Positions 43,860-58,602 of a stretch of DNA of 64,000 nt are shown here, piece after piece (within the stretch, counting starts at the first letter, position 1; each line of letters starts with the position of its first letter). A program made the position numbers and the translations under genes. Under the pieces are notes generated by a model. It saw nothing but the letters and a program-made list of their open reading frames with translations, had not been told where the DNA came from and made no database searches. The stretch comes from Malaya genurostris (lineage: Eukaryota > Arthropoda > Insecta > Diptera > Culicidae), in contig NC_080572.1 of NCBI RefSeq assembly GCF_030247185.1, positions 34,022,971 to 34,086,970 of the forward strand, read 5' to 3'.

Positions 43860-46380
43860 AAACAATGTTCCGTGCTGGTTCCTAATCAAGATCAATCTAA
43901 ACAGACTCTCGTGCAATTGCGGATTCAAAAGTGTGACGATTGATTGAACTGTTTGATTGTAGATCATTAGAAATTTTGGTTGCCCTGCTCCACATCAATG
44001 GCTCGAACAACCCTATGGGGCCGATCCTTGTAGTTTTTGTTTATAACATTTAAAAAAAATTAAATTAATAACGAAAATTTTAATTTTTTAATATTTTTAA
44101 CCTCACAAATAGTTGTGACGTACCACTGATTCTTCTAAACCAAGCTATAAATAAGAACGCGGTGAGCAACACTTCTGTGCTCCATGATGGAAAACTACTA
44201 GAAGCAAATAGACCTGCATTCTTCTACTTACCGGCAGTGATGGCATTTCACCAGAGTGATACACGCTGGTGTAAAATTCTTGTCTACATAGGGGATGCAA
44301 GAAGCGACACATCACACAAAAAGGAAAGCGCACTTCTCACTGTCAAATAGACAGAATTTGAGTGTGTGCTTGTGGTTAAAGCAGCTGGCGCGAGTGAAAC
44401 ACATTCTCTTCGCATGAATCGCTCTCGCCAAAATACACCCAAGTGACCACTGGTGTGTGCTAGTGAGCGAACACTTCTGTGATTTATTTTTAAATTTATT
44501 TTAATCTTAAATTTATCGTTTAACTAAATTTTAACAATAAATTGCGCTTTTGCTGAATATGCTCTTATGCGAACCGTACACCAGAGTCATCACCGGCGTG
44601 CACACTTCGGAGAAAATATCTTCATCCACATCAGAGTGTGATTTTAGTGTGATCCAGTGCTAGTGTTAAAAAAATAAACACCCGCTCTCATGATGCGTGC
44701 ACACTTTATATAACAGTGGTGTGTATGTGTGAAAGAGAAGAGCTCTCGTTCATGTTGTCAGTGCGAGGGGAGAAATTATAATTGCTCTTCTTCACACAGA
44801 GTAGATGGACATCTCTGCTTTTCGATGCCGTGTTCGGTTTCTCCCTCCCTTGTTTAGTTCCAGTGTAACTGGAGAACAAAATGTGTCAGGTACCTTTGCG
44901 CAATCCTGTATTTTGACCAAGCCAGCCCCATGATAGAAAATGTCAAAATGTCCAGAAAAAACAATGAAAACGGTTGTCGGATTAAACATCATGAGGTAAA
45001 GGTTCATTCATTCCCGGTAAGCTACCGGGGCTTGACTCCTGATTGTGGAGGTCATAGAAACTATTTTTGTTTTTAATAAACATGCTTTTCTTTAGTTTTA
45101 TGTATATTATCCCGATCATTAAGCCGTAACAAGTTTATTACAAAAAGTTGTTTTCGCTGCTACTGCTCATATAAATCTGGTTTGGTTAGTAGTTAAAATA
45201 TCAAAATTTTCTTACAAGTAGTTAAACGAGATATAGTTTAAATTTGTTGATCGGATTTATTCAATAATTAAATTTCCTAGCATGCATGGTATCCTATCGT
45301 GAGATATCGTGACATTGGCGTCAGGGGGTATGTTTTTCCACCAACAAAACTGCACATCCAATTATTTTCACTTCTGTCAGAAGCCTGTTTTCGATAAAAA
45401 AAATTTGAACAAGACTGACACAAAGCTAAAGGTGTTGCAAACGCCTCGAACCTAAGCCCCGTGGAGGGCAATGAACAGTGAAATTTAATTTGAAAAGTTG
45501 AACAAACTGAAGGTATTGCGCCGTGTTTTGGATGGGTTTAGTTTATAAAAAACTCGGTATTCCACCTGTTTTCAACGGTTGGTTCTCAACGACAGGATGA
45601 AACGTTATAGTGACAGCTTAAACTGACTTCCAAGCTTGGTGGGGCAAAACGACGGATGGTTTTCACAGTGGGCAGATCCCAGCAACACGGCAAAATCAGT
45701 TTTACTGGAAGTTTCGTTTTGCGGCTATAGGTAGGTAGCTTTTGGTGAAAACAGAAGAGAACACCTTCAAAGATGATGTGGGTGTGGGAAATGTAAAAGC
45801 GACGGTTAGGGGTAGGGGTTTTCAAAGTGATCCTGGAAGGGCAAAAGTGCAATTTATCTTAAATACGAGCGAAAAGTTTTTCCCTTTCAAGGATCCGCTT
45901 CGTTGCTTCAATAAACAGATACCGTGGGTGTACTGGACGAACTCTGACTGATGGAAGGACAGTTTTATGAACAAGAAAGAGAATGATCTTCCTCTGCCGA
46001 AGAGCTGCTGACATCTCTTCTTTTATGTGATTCTTTCTTCCTTCGCTTTTCCGGGTATTGAAACAACACTTTGTTGCTTCCAATGATTGAGTTCCGCAGA
46101 CTGCAGGAAAGGTATTTTTAGAGCAGAGGAAAAGTTTTCCTTGAATTTTAGTCAGATAACAAACCGAATGATGGATGAAGTCGAGGAGCGACGAGGTTGC
46201 AAGATAAAATATTGAAAGTTTTAATATTGATTAATTTACGCAATGACAAAACTTATCTACGACCAGACGACGGTTTCTTAATTAGGACTTCAAGTTTCAG
46301 TATTTTGAGCTGCTAGCATAGTTTTGTTGTAGATCAGTTGATGCCAATCTCTTATTTTGTCAGTTTTGATTCTCAATGAA
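43860..46380. other. Mostly unassigned DNA
   Basis: GAGCAACACTTCTGTG at 44163 and GAGCGAACACTTCTGTG at 44465 form a short direct pair in a region rich in CACAC and GTGTG words. No gene recognised; frames at 45586-46083 overlap on both strands. Confidence 0.4.
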
Positions 46381-46463
46381 ACTCTCTTATAACTGAAATT
46401 TTACCATACATAATTTTTCATTTTGATATTATTAATTTACAAAAAAAAAAACAGTTAATGTAA

Positions 46464-47328
46464 TGGATGATCTCATGGAAGATCTATTTTCGACGCAAAG
46501 AAAAGGTAAAATAAATTTGATGCGTATTACAAAGTAAAATTTGACATCACATTTCTCTCAAGTTGCAGAAATCTCTAAAGTTAATAGGGATGAAATTTGA
46601 GTTGTTGTTAACTATTTGAAACAGGCAAACGAAATTGTAACCTGTAAATTATTTGCTATTGAATATAGAATTTACATTCAATCGAAGGAGGTGGAAATTG
46701 ACGGTGTTGTCACTGAATCAAGTCTGACAGCCGATGATTTACATAAAAATGGAGTTGGTCGTTTCAAAAACTCCATGCTTGAGGGAGCTAAGATACTCGA
46801 GTGCAAGCAATTGTATTCAGCATCCATTGTCGATGGAAATAAGTCTTATCGTCCCTCAGATTCGTTTCTAATAATATTTGCCGGATCTGCGTTGCCTAGC
46901 CATGTCTATATCGATAAAATTTGTCTCCCTGTTCGGCTTTTCTTACCGCATTTTATGAATTGCACGAACTGTAAAATATTCGAGCATGCAGATGCTTATT
47001 GTAGTAATAAATCTAAATTTATCGAATGTAAAGGGTCCCATAAAGAGGAGTGGGGAGAGTTCTCATGATCTCTTAGTATGCGTTGCATTTAAGTTGCGTA
47101 AAGACAAAATTAAGCTTTCTTTAAAAGACAATAATCCAGTGGGGTCCGTTTCACATTCACCAACAGGATTACTGAAGTTTTCAAAAATGGTAGAAGGGAT
47201 TTTCGCAGCATTCAATATTTCTGAACCTCTAAAGACCATCATAACGGCATTCCTTTCAATAGTTAGAACATTTTTGAAGCAGTTATCAGCTCAATGGCCA
47301 ATTCTCTCAGGTTTTGTATCATTTGATG

Positions 47329-47336
<8 letters not shown>
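46464..47336 (+). pseudogene. I-clade ORF1 remnant
   Basis: Starts MDDLMED, then loses the following about 40 residues. RNA-binding region intact (ANEIVTCKLFAIEYRIYIQSK, DLHKNGVGRFKNSML). First zinc knuckle degraded (CTNCKIFEHADAYC keeps the Cys/His). The second is cut after CKGSHKE and the third is missing. The basic linker is deleted so that LSLKDNNPVGSVSHS joins directly. The hydrophobic C-terminus and the overlapping ATGGATAA stop/start are retained near 47323-47336. Confidence 0.85.
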
Positions 47337-49980
<2,644 letters not shown>

Positions 49981-50517
49981 GTTTATTTTATGTTACACTC
50001 CTTCCTCTTCCATGAGATCAACCAATAGGCAACTATCTTACAATGAATAAAAGTGATGAACTGATACAAACAAACCTGAAACAGTTATAAGATCATGTAC
50101 AAAATAAATGCTTATTTTGAATGTAGTTTTTAATAGCAAATCCCTTGATAACAGTGTTTATATTAACTAATGAATTCCGACATACTAATATTATATTCGA
50201 ATTGTATTAGGTTTAAAGTACAATGTATAGTGGATGCTTCGGCAAAGAAAAATTTATGTATATTGCCTTATGAAATAAACGTATTTATGGAAAAAAATAC
50301 AGCAACACGAATAATATGTAACATGGACGTCGTTTGTGACATTTGAAGGTAATAAATCTTGAAATTTTGTTTTATTCAAGTACTATTTTTTATTAGAAAA
50401 TATTTTGTGGCTCTTTAAAATAGTTCGAAATTTAGCAAATAGCATTTTTGGATTTTTCGATTCGAAAGGTTAGTGATAAAAAAGCAAACAAACAAAATAA
50501 AATAAACTATTTCAGCT

Positions 50518-50826
50518 GGACTTTAAGGGGCGGGAAGGGTCTAACTCTTTTGGAAAATTATTTATTATTTTCTTTATATTTTTATATAGTATCATATAGA
50601 ATGTTCTGTGAAATTTTCAAGCCTATTGGAACGAAACTCTGGAAGTTATGGACCTTTATCTATGGCTATTTCATTCTACGAAGAAGCAAGAGCTCGGCGC
50701 ACAGGCCCAAGATTTCTACTTCGATTGACTTCACAACTTGACAAAAAATTCTTGAAATGTTTCGTTGTAATAAATTATAAAAGAAAAAATATGATTTTTT
50801 GAAAATGTTAGACCCTACGGGCTCCC
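50518..50826. mobile_element. Inverted-repeat element (MITE-like), second copy
   Basis: The left end GGGGCGGGAAGGGTCTAAC faces the complement of AGGGTCTAACATTTTC at the right. Related to 104-320 but inverted relative to it and about 90 bases longer. Non-coding. Confidence 0.5.
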
Positions 50827-50829
50827 TGG

Positions 50830-51722
50830 AGTACTTTGATTTTACAAGTGTTAGATATTCAAATTTTATTCGATATACTGATAATATTAGACTACAACAA
50901 CAGAATATTATTCTCAACATTTTCTACTTAGTTAATTGAAGCAGTGGTGATGAAGGGTTTCGAAATCTTACCGCAGCTACAAATTGCTTGCCAGACTATA
51001 GCTATGTTACCAAAATTTTCGACTTCAATCGATGTCTCGGACTGGTTTAACACTTGCCCTTCTCGCACCGTATAATATTGTGGTCCCCGCAAGGATTTGT
51101 AATCGAGTTTGACGTTGGTTTCGTCGCCCATGATTATGCCCATCAAATTTCCAGCAAGAATCGTATTGTACAGCTTTCGAACCCTCGACCTGATCGATGC
51201 TTCTTGTTTCAGACTACGTTTTGGTTGTTTCTGCTTCTTATAGGTTCGAAGATTCAAACGTTCTTTAGCACGAAGAACATTTGACTTCGAAGTGCCCACT
51301 TTGTTGGCCACATCCCGAACTGAAACCTCATTCTTTTGCTCGAACGCCTTCAGTATACGTTTATCCAACTGAGGGTTAGCAGGACCTTTTTTCGACCCGT
51401 TTTCGGTTTATCCTCAAAGGTGTTATCCTCACCGAACTTCCTGAATGCATTTCGCACGGCTTTTTCACTTACTCCTTCCATTTTTGCTACCTTTCTCAGT
51501 GACAGTCCGCGTTCTGTGCACCATTTGTACACAATTTTTCGACGTTATTCTGCTGAAAGTCCACGCATTTCGAAACAAACGAATGGAAACAAATAAACAA
51601 CTGCAAAAGTGGTTAGAGAAGAGTGTAAACAACAGGACGCAGCCATAAAAATTGACGGATTCTGAACCATTGCAAAATGGCAGCGGTTTTTGGTAGCGTC
51701 CATACTTTCTGGGACAGTCTTT
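50830..51722 (-). mobile_element. ITmD37E-type transposon, 3'-truncated
   Basis: The 5' end on minus begins ACTGTCCCAGAAAGTATGG, a plausible TIR. The other TIR is missing. The partner locus at 1-320 lacks this element between the same two flanks. Confidence 0.65.
50928..51569 (-). pseudogene. ITmD37E-type transposase, N-terminal half
   Basis: ATG at 51569 gives MRGLSAE and then a stop. The frame resumes KIVYKWCTERGLSLRKVAKM, EGVSEKAVRNAFRKFGEDNTF (first helix-turn-helix). A frameshift near 51390 leads to LDKRILKAFEQKNEVSVRDV and GTSKSNVLRAKERLNL (second helix-turn-helix). A basic linker KKQKQPKRS follows, then the catalytic start MGDETNVKLDYKSLRGPQYY with the first Asp, and VWQAICSCGKISKPFITT. 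That last pattern matches the ITmD37E group. The second Asp and final Glu are missing, so about 60 percent of a normal protein remains. Confidence 0.8.
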
Positions 51723-51723
51723 A

Positions 51724-51824
51724 ATTGTTTCCATTGATTTTATGGACAAAAATCTTCAAACGCGTTTTCTTCGAAAGCAGGTTTTGAAAGTCCGTGTCCA
51801 TCGTCATTCAAAAACTACTGCACC
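51724..51824 (+). repeat. Inverted partner of 1-103
   Basis: Reverse-complement match to the first 103 bases of the window, about 85-90 percent identical by eye. It forms the right flank of the ITmD37E remnant. Confidence 0.7.
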
Positions 51825-51829
51825 GTTTA

Positions 51830-53900
51830 CTACTGCACTTTCTACATATAAAAAACCAGACCCCAACGTTTTTCTTTTCGTTGTTTGTTAATTTTAGGAG
51901 GTTTAACAGTTACAAAAAGGCGGATTTTTTCGTGAAAAATCGTAGTTTTCACTTTAAACAACCACCAAAAAGTTAAAAAATTGAAAACAAATCAAACAGA
52001 AACGTTGGAGTCTAGAAAAACTTCTACTCGAACTATGCTGCGTACATTTGTACTTAGTGTGCGCTGAGATACAGTGAACACCGCAAATCACTATTTTTAA
52101 GAAGCGTTCTCGAAATACCTCTTCACCGACTTATTTCTCAATATTTTTCCACGAAAACATTACAAAATTTTATTTTTCGAATTTTTAAAATGATAATTTT
52201 TTCATCGTTTATACCCTACTCCCCCTTCCCCCCCTTTCATCTGATATTGGAAAAATAGATACGGGTTTATAAGGATTGCGACAGAATTCTTCTTCATCTT
52301 CAAAGATAAGCGGAGACTACTTAGACCGCTATTCTCCTCCGCCTAGTGAGCAGGGTAGCTTGTAATGTAATTCATTTTCATGAGTCATTCACTTATTCGA
52401 CATTTCAGTAAATAGTATTTTCGGTAGAATTTTACCATTTGTACATTCTTCCAAATACACAAACTACTAGCAATAGAAATTTCTCTGCAATATTGAACTA
52501 AAACCGCACTTTATCAGCCGTAGCTACCGTCGGTGGTGTAACATGAGTACTAGTTCGAGCATAAAGTTACCGAGTAGAGCAGTTCAATTGTTCTTGAATT
52601 AATCTATCTATCAGTGGTACGGCATTATTCTTGCTGCTACAGGCAAGCCATCACGCTTCGGAGCTTCCGGCAGCCCGTTCGTGTCGGAGGAAGGAGAAAG
52701 CTCGGAGGATTGATCAATGTTGGTTCTCCGATACGCCTGCTACTAGTAAATATCGATTGCACCACTAGGTTGATTAAGCAAGGTTTATATGCCAAACTCG
52801 TTCAATTTAAGCCGATTAGAGAAGTTTTTATTTGCTCTTGGTGGATATTTATTGTATGGTCACTCTTGTTGCAAATGTCTGCCAAGTAGCGACGATTGTT
52901 ATGCGAAAAGCATTTTGTTTGCGTAGATGCGCGTGTTTAAGAGAAGGAAGACCAGCACGTGAAATTGGTTGTGATGCTCCGAGTCGAGTTGTAAAACGAA
53001 ACGGTGACAAAAATTTCCTGCAGCTATTTTCCTCTATAATCACACATCAGACAATGGAAGCTGCTTTGTCGGACAGAACATTCTCGTGCCTGTATCATGA
53101 ATTCGGTGGATGGTGTAAACCGTTCTTTCCATCAGCTTTCGTTACATATGAGTTGCATGCAGATCAGCAGATGCAGCAGAACCTTTCCTCGTACAGGCAG
53201 GCGCATTTGCTCTGATTGTTTTCCCACAGTAAATCGATATCCAGAAGCGGTATTCGGATTTGCCCATGTTTCGGTCTGTCGGTATCAGTCTCTCGGGGCG
53301 GGGGTAGCTCGGGCTAACAGTCAATGCATTCTGAAGTAATTGCCAGAGTCTGATACGTGTTGATTATGCTAAACCGTAACGGCAGTGTGGGTGATGCTCT
53401 GAGTTTTTGTGTTTTCCGAAAGGATTTGATTTTCATGCGGTGCTTTTGAAAGGGAATCATCCTTTATTAAATATTCAACATATTGAATATTAATTACTCT
53501 GAGACAAAGACTGGTGATGCATCAACATGGGTTACGTGTAATGTATATCCGGGATTGTTTGTAAGCTGCCAATGGGAGGTTAGTTCCGTATTCTTCGAAA
53601 CTAGCTTCAACGTGCTTACAAAACTTTCGAATACGCATATTATTATTCAGTTGATATAAAGTGAAAATCGAAAATTTCATATTTTATTTGTATTTATATT
53701 TTATTTTATCGTCGGAGGACTGTAAATTACTCTCAATCACTTGAGCGTCATACACAAATTACGTCACTTCAAATTTCAATAAACTTAACTTGTCCAAATT
53801 AGTCATGAATGTTTGGTCATAACCTCTATCTCCCCTCACAAAATTACATTTTTTTTCTTGTATTGGTAGAATGATGGCTTTCTCAAAACTGTGTACATGC
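51830..53900. other. Unassigned DNA with several open frames
   Basis: Frames at 52614-52889 and 52832-53215 (plus) overlap in different registers, contain no domain I recognise and may be chance. 52757-52785 has ACCACTAGGTTGATTAAGC, a decayed copy of the tail of the 36791-38197 family. Confidence 0.4.
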
Positions 53901-53905
53901 AATAA

Positions 53906-55080
53906 GGGGCTGTCTATAAAAGACGTCACACTTTTTTGACGTATTTTGACTCCCCATCCCCCCTTTGTCACAAATTGTCACAGAAGCAAAAACCCCCCAC
54001 CCCCCGTATGTCACATGTCACGAATTCAAAATAAATAAAATTCATCTCAATACATTCTCAATATGTATGACAAACCATACAAATATGAGGGAAAAATCGA
54101 TTTATTACATTCTGTCATTAGATTAAAAAATATCCCTAAAACTACAAAATCATCGGAATTATTTTATTAATATCAATTATATACAAAAAAAAGTATTTGG
54201 TTGGAATTGATGAAACATTTAAATCATCTGTTTTATTCTTCCTAGGGGTACACAGATAAATTATTGTTTTAGGTAAAGAATAATATTTCCTTAGTGTAGC
54301 ATACAGAGCTGAGAAAATAAAGACCAAAACCTGATCAAAACGAGATCACTACCGGAGAATCTTTTCATGATCAGTTGATCAGTGAATTTTAAATCACACC
54401 GATCAATATCGGTACTGATCTTCCGTCACACAATGGGTAGGGATTTTGAGCTAAAATGATTCTTGATTTATGTAAGTTCAATCATTGGATGATTCGATAA
54501 GCTTTGATGTTGGTGGAGGAAAATCACATATGATCAAGATAAGACATGACATGATCTACGTCTGAAATCCTTGATCTCCCGCCCTTTTTCAAATGGAGTA
54601 CAATTGAATAAACTACATCAGAATCAGATAAGAGAAATTCTTATGATATACTATTATCAATGCTAGAAAATCAAATTACTGAAAAAATTGTCAGTGCATA
54701 ACTTAAGTTAAACCGTTTGAAGGCATCTTTTTCTTTTTTACTCATATTAGGCAAAATTTATTAATTTCGCTAATTTACTCGCTCCTCCGTGCACTTTTGC
54801 TGATCACAACAGAAATGATTTCCTGCATCATTCATTTCCGAATTTACAAGAAGAAACTTTTACATCAACAAATACACGTTTCCCTATAGAATGTAAACGT
54901 TTATTGTGGAGATTTTTCAGGAAATAGGGCAAAGCAGTTAGGTATTTCAAAACTGCGCTCATTGAAAATATTGGACGTCACATTCCAAAAACCTCCCCCT
55001 CTTCTCCCTGTCAAAAAAGGTCACGTTTTATGAAACACCCCCCTTCCCCTTGCGGCGTGACGTCTTTTATGGACAGCCCC
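53906..55080. mobile_element. TAA-flanked non-autonomous TIR element (PIF/Harbinger-like)
   Basis: Termini GGGGCTGTCTATAAAAGAC and, inverted, GGGGCTGTCCATAAAAGAC differ at one position over about 24 bases. The element is flanked by TAA at 53903-53905 and 55081-55083, a 3-bp duplication typical of PIF/Harbinger elements. Length is 1175 bp without a significant frame. Subterminal C-rich tracts (about 53950-54010 and 54980-55055) are on the same strand at both ends. Confidence 0.7.
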
Positions 55081-55083
55081 TAA

Positions 55084-55840
55084 AGCACAACTCGTTTTGG
55101 AAAGCAGTCCACTCAAATTGATTTGTTGGCGTAATTATGATAAAGGTATAAAATATGTATATTTTTTGGGGTTCTTCGTAAAATATTCATTTGACTCTTG
55201 AACTGAAATATATATAATAATCGAACCAGAAAATTAATTCAAATTTACCTCAATTCATAAATATATAACCTTCATTGGTAACGGGTATCGCAAACCAAAA
55301 TGATTAATGGTACTCTAGTTAGTCACCAACGAAACGAGAGCTGTACATATTTTCAGATGTTCTCCTTTTGCGTTATTTCTCGAATGGAAGTTATCTAATA
55401 AAACTCATTAGCAGTTTTGATTAATTTCGATTAATAATGATGATGATTGGGCTAATGATACAATCATTTTCATAATTTTTCAGAAAAAGCGGCTGTCTCG
55501 GTCTTGTAATTCCAACATTTCGGCCTTTGGTAAGGACGTCTTCTAGAAAATATTATTGTGTTACATTTACAAAAACATGAAACGTTTAACGAATTATACA
55601 ATGTGAAACTTTATCGTTTATAATCAAAATTTCAGTATCGGGAGGGTTGGGAGAGAAAGACCGTAGCTAAAAATTCCGTTCGACTTAGTGTCAGACACTC
55701 GTGTAAAATAGTGCGCGAAGTACCACTTTCCGGGTATCATCAGAATATACGCAGTCCTTAAAACGTTAAACTTATACGGACCAAGAAGGTAAACGACCCT
55801 GAACTTGTCGTAAATACTGATTGTCGTGAAATCTATAAGA
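55084..55840. other. Unassigned DNA
   Basis: No repeat or gene recognised. Confidence 0.5.
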
Positions 55841-56600
55841 TTTTTTTTTTATTCAATAATATAATATAATTTTAAGGTACACTGCTTAATTTCTAAGATG
55901 TCAAGGGTATTTTCTAATCTTAATTAACGACTAACTTAAAACAACAATAGAATAATTAGGTAATGTCGTATCAGGGTCGCGGGTTTTCAAAAATACAGCT
56001 TTCAGCTGGCAATCCGCAGTGGCCGGTGAATTGTTGGCCGCATCTTTTGGTCTGTGTGGGTCCGCTGGACACACCCCCAGGCTACGAAGATCGCAATGCT
56101 GGTAATCGACTGGAGCGGTCTTCCGTGGGCGGTGATGGTGCACGGAAGAGAATGAAAGATAAGTAAATATTGTGGAAAACGGGGTAAAAAGGGGGTGTGG
56201 GAACAAAATGTCCAAAATCGACAGAGATCTAATTAGTTGCCATCGAAATGAAGAAGAGACGGGGGAAGAGGGAACGAAAAAGTTAGTGACAATAAAAAAG
56301 ATCTTAGTTACAATGAAGATGGTGAACAGAGACGGGAAGATCTTAGTTGCAATGAAGATGGTGGACGAGGTATAATAGATCACACTTGTACGTTAATGTG
56401 TTTGAGGTAATGGTATATGAGTAGCATATATGAACTATTCCGATTCGCCAACATATCCCGAACCGGAACTTCAGGCGGTCTACTTAGGGCCCCAAGGGAG
56501 TCAAGTAGCTTCGACCTGGCGTCGCGATACTCAACGCACGACCACACGATAAGTTCGGTGTCCTAAAATGTATCCCGCATCAGGCCGATCCGATCGATCC
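55841..56600 (-). mobile_element. 3' end of second I-clade family, copy 3
   Basis: Poly-T start at 55841-55850, 3' UTR shared with 32709-33393 and 34931-35193, then ORF2 codons from 56380 upward. The 5' break is not sharply defined and is placed near 56600, just beyond GGCCTGATGCGGG. Confidence 0.75.
56380..56562 (-). pseudogene. ORF2 C-terminus of the third I-clade copy
   Basis: On minus: DTELIVWSCVEYRDARSKLL, then PPEVPVRDMLANRNSSYMLL, IYHYLKHINVQV and stop. The WSC and VEYRDARS pattern is the end of the zinc cluster (compare HVVWTCVEYRDVRS at 16.1 kb). The preceding Cys and Gly residues are frameshifted, with an in-frame stop just upstream. Confidence 0.8.
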
Positions 56601-56864
56601 GACCCCTCCGATCTCTCCGACACCGAAATTTTTGTCGTGTCGACTTACTTTACTATGGGGCACCTTTTCAAAATTTACCCTTTGATAGAGCGATAAGTTT
56701 TTGATCATGAAAATCTTTCGGGGTATCTAACGTATAAACATAATTTTTGCTACATGCCATCGGAAATATGATCATCAATTTATGATAACATTTGCAGTTG
56801 TACAACATAATCACAAATAATTCAAATTTAAAATCAGTCACCACACAAGTCAGCAGTTGATTGC

Positions 56865-57230
56865 TTCGCATTCGAGAAAAATGCTCGGAACATTGTTCAA
56901 TATCGTAGAGAACTCCACAATTTTGCCCTTCTGAATACTTGAAATGATTTTTTTTACTGAAATATGCAAATCCGAAATTAAATAATCATCATCAAAATTT
57001 TGTATGATGCTATTGTTTTTATTCTCATATGTTTCACGTTATTTAATTGTATGGTAGACACTATTTGTCGCCAATAAGTCAATCTTTAGCATAAATGCAC
57101 CGTCAGTGAGACAGTAAATGTTGTGAAATTCACACAATCAACTAATACGAACGATTATCATTTCTATTCGTTTCCACGTCCCTCAGGTATGTCTGTGACA
57201 TTACTCACTTGCTTTTATTTGCTTCGGCAG
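56865..57230 (+). repeat. Third copy of the 31.6/32.1-kb dispersed repeat
   Basis: Shares GAGAAAAATGCTCGGAACA-type sequence, ATCGTAGAGAA, TGAAATATGCAAATCCGAAAT, then CACACAATCAACTA and GGTATGTCTGTGACAT with 32170-32480. More diverged than the pair at 31.6 and 32.1 kb. Confidence 0.6.
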
Positions 57231-57239
57231 AGCTGAACT

Positions 57240-58045
57240 GCAGCTGAAATATTCAGTAAGTCAAATGGATTGAGGTACAGGGACACTGTTTTTTAAAACA
57301 ATTGAACTACTTAAAGCCTTTTGTTTATTTATGAGTAGAAAATAATTCCTTATCACTATGTCCAATTGATGACAACACATATCGTTTGACAGTAATTTCT
57401 GGTGAGCTCGACGGATTGTGATGAGTTCTGGAAGGCGCTTATAACTCCGATAAACCGGGACAGGGAGTCGCATTTTTTTCTCAATTTTTACCGGTTGCAA
57501 CCAATAAACATTTTTGTTTTTTTATTCGTGGATATATAGGGTAATAAAACCGTAATCACGGCTGGTACTAATGTTCTGCAATCGTTTCTATGATTGATGT
57601 ATTTTCACATTTAAGCTCCATTTTCGAAGGCTATGCCACATATAAAAGTCGAAAATTTGAAACATACCTTAGTAGCCCAAACAAAACTTCCGTTACGTAA
57701 CGTTTTATCAAGTTTAAACCTCCCCCGTCTCACTGTCACAATTTGCCGCAATATTAGAGATCACCTCCCTTGAAGCGTTTCGTAATTTGCGTATGACGCC
57801 TTGTAAGTTTAACCAAACTGGTACATAAACACCAGCCTTTGTAAATCTTGACATTTAAAATTGTTGGAGCTCAGCGACACAACTGGATTTTGTCTCTGTT
57901 TTTGGGCTTATATATGTTCTAAAAAAACATCAATCTTAATTCTTCTAGTTCAGTTTGAAACTGCAAATGTACGAAGAAGCTGTAAAAAATTGAGCAGAAT
58001 CAGTTAAATATGTTCGTAAAAGAATACTCATGAAATTGGTAATTT
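57240..58045. other. Unassigned DNA
   Basis: Nothing recognised. Confidence 0.5.
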
Positions 58046-58049
58046 TTTA

Positions 58050-58602
58050 CTTATCACAATTTAGTTCCGGAACCGGAAGTCGGATCCAGATAAAATATTT
58101 TACAAAATTTTAGAAAACTATGAGACCTTTTTCGGTTGAGTTGTTGTCAGAGATAATTGAGTGCAAACTTTTTCTCAAACTTTCACATATTACCATATAA
58201 CTCCGGAACCGGAGGTCGGATCCAGATGAAATTCTATAGCAGGCTATGGAACCATAATACCTATTGTTTGAAGCTTGTGAAAATCGGTTAAACCATCTCT
58301 GAAAAAAGTGAGTGCATATTTTTCCATTCTTTGGTACATATCATCCTATATCTCCGGAACCGGAAGTCGGATCGGGATGAAATTCAATAGCAGGCTATGG
58401 AACCATGAGACCTTTCATTTCAATCTTAGTTTGTGAAAATCTGTTCAGCCACCTCTGAGAAAAGTGAGTGCATATTTTTGTTACATACACACACACAGAC
58501 ACACACACAAACATTTCTCAGTTCGTCGAGCTCGAATGGTATATGAAGAAGTTAGAAAGTCGGTTTTTACAGTGATTGCATAACCTTTCTATATGAGAAA
58601 GG
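58050..58602 (-). repeat. Satellite-bearing dispersed element, minus copy
   Basis: On minus it begins with the palindromic CCTTTCTCATATAGAAAGG and a CA/TG microsatellite, then three units of about 120-130 bases, each with TATCTCCGGAACCGGAAGTC or similar on plus and CATTCGACTT-like ends. The distal tail seen in the plus copies is missing. Confidence 0.7.

Noticed and set aside
55931..56383. 150-codon minus frame
   Set aside because: It lies within the LINE 3' UTR, in a different register from the ORF2 tail that ends at 56380.
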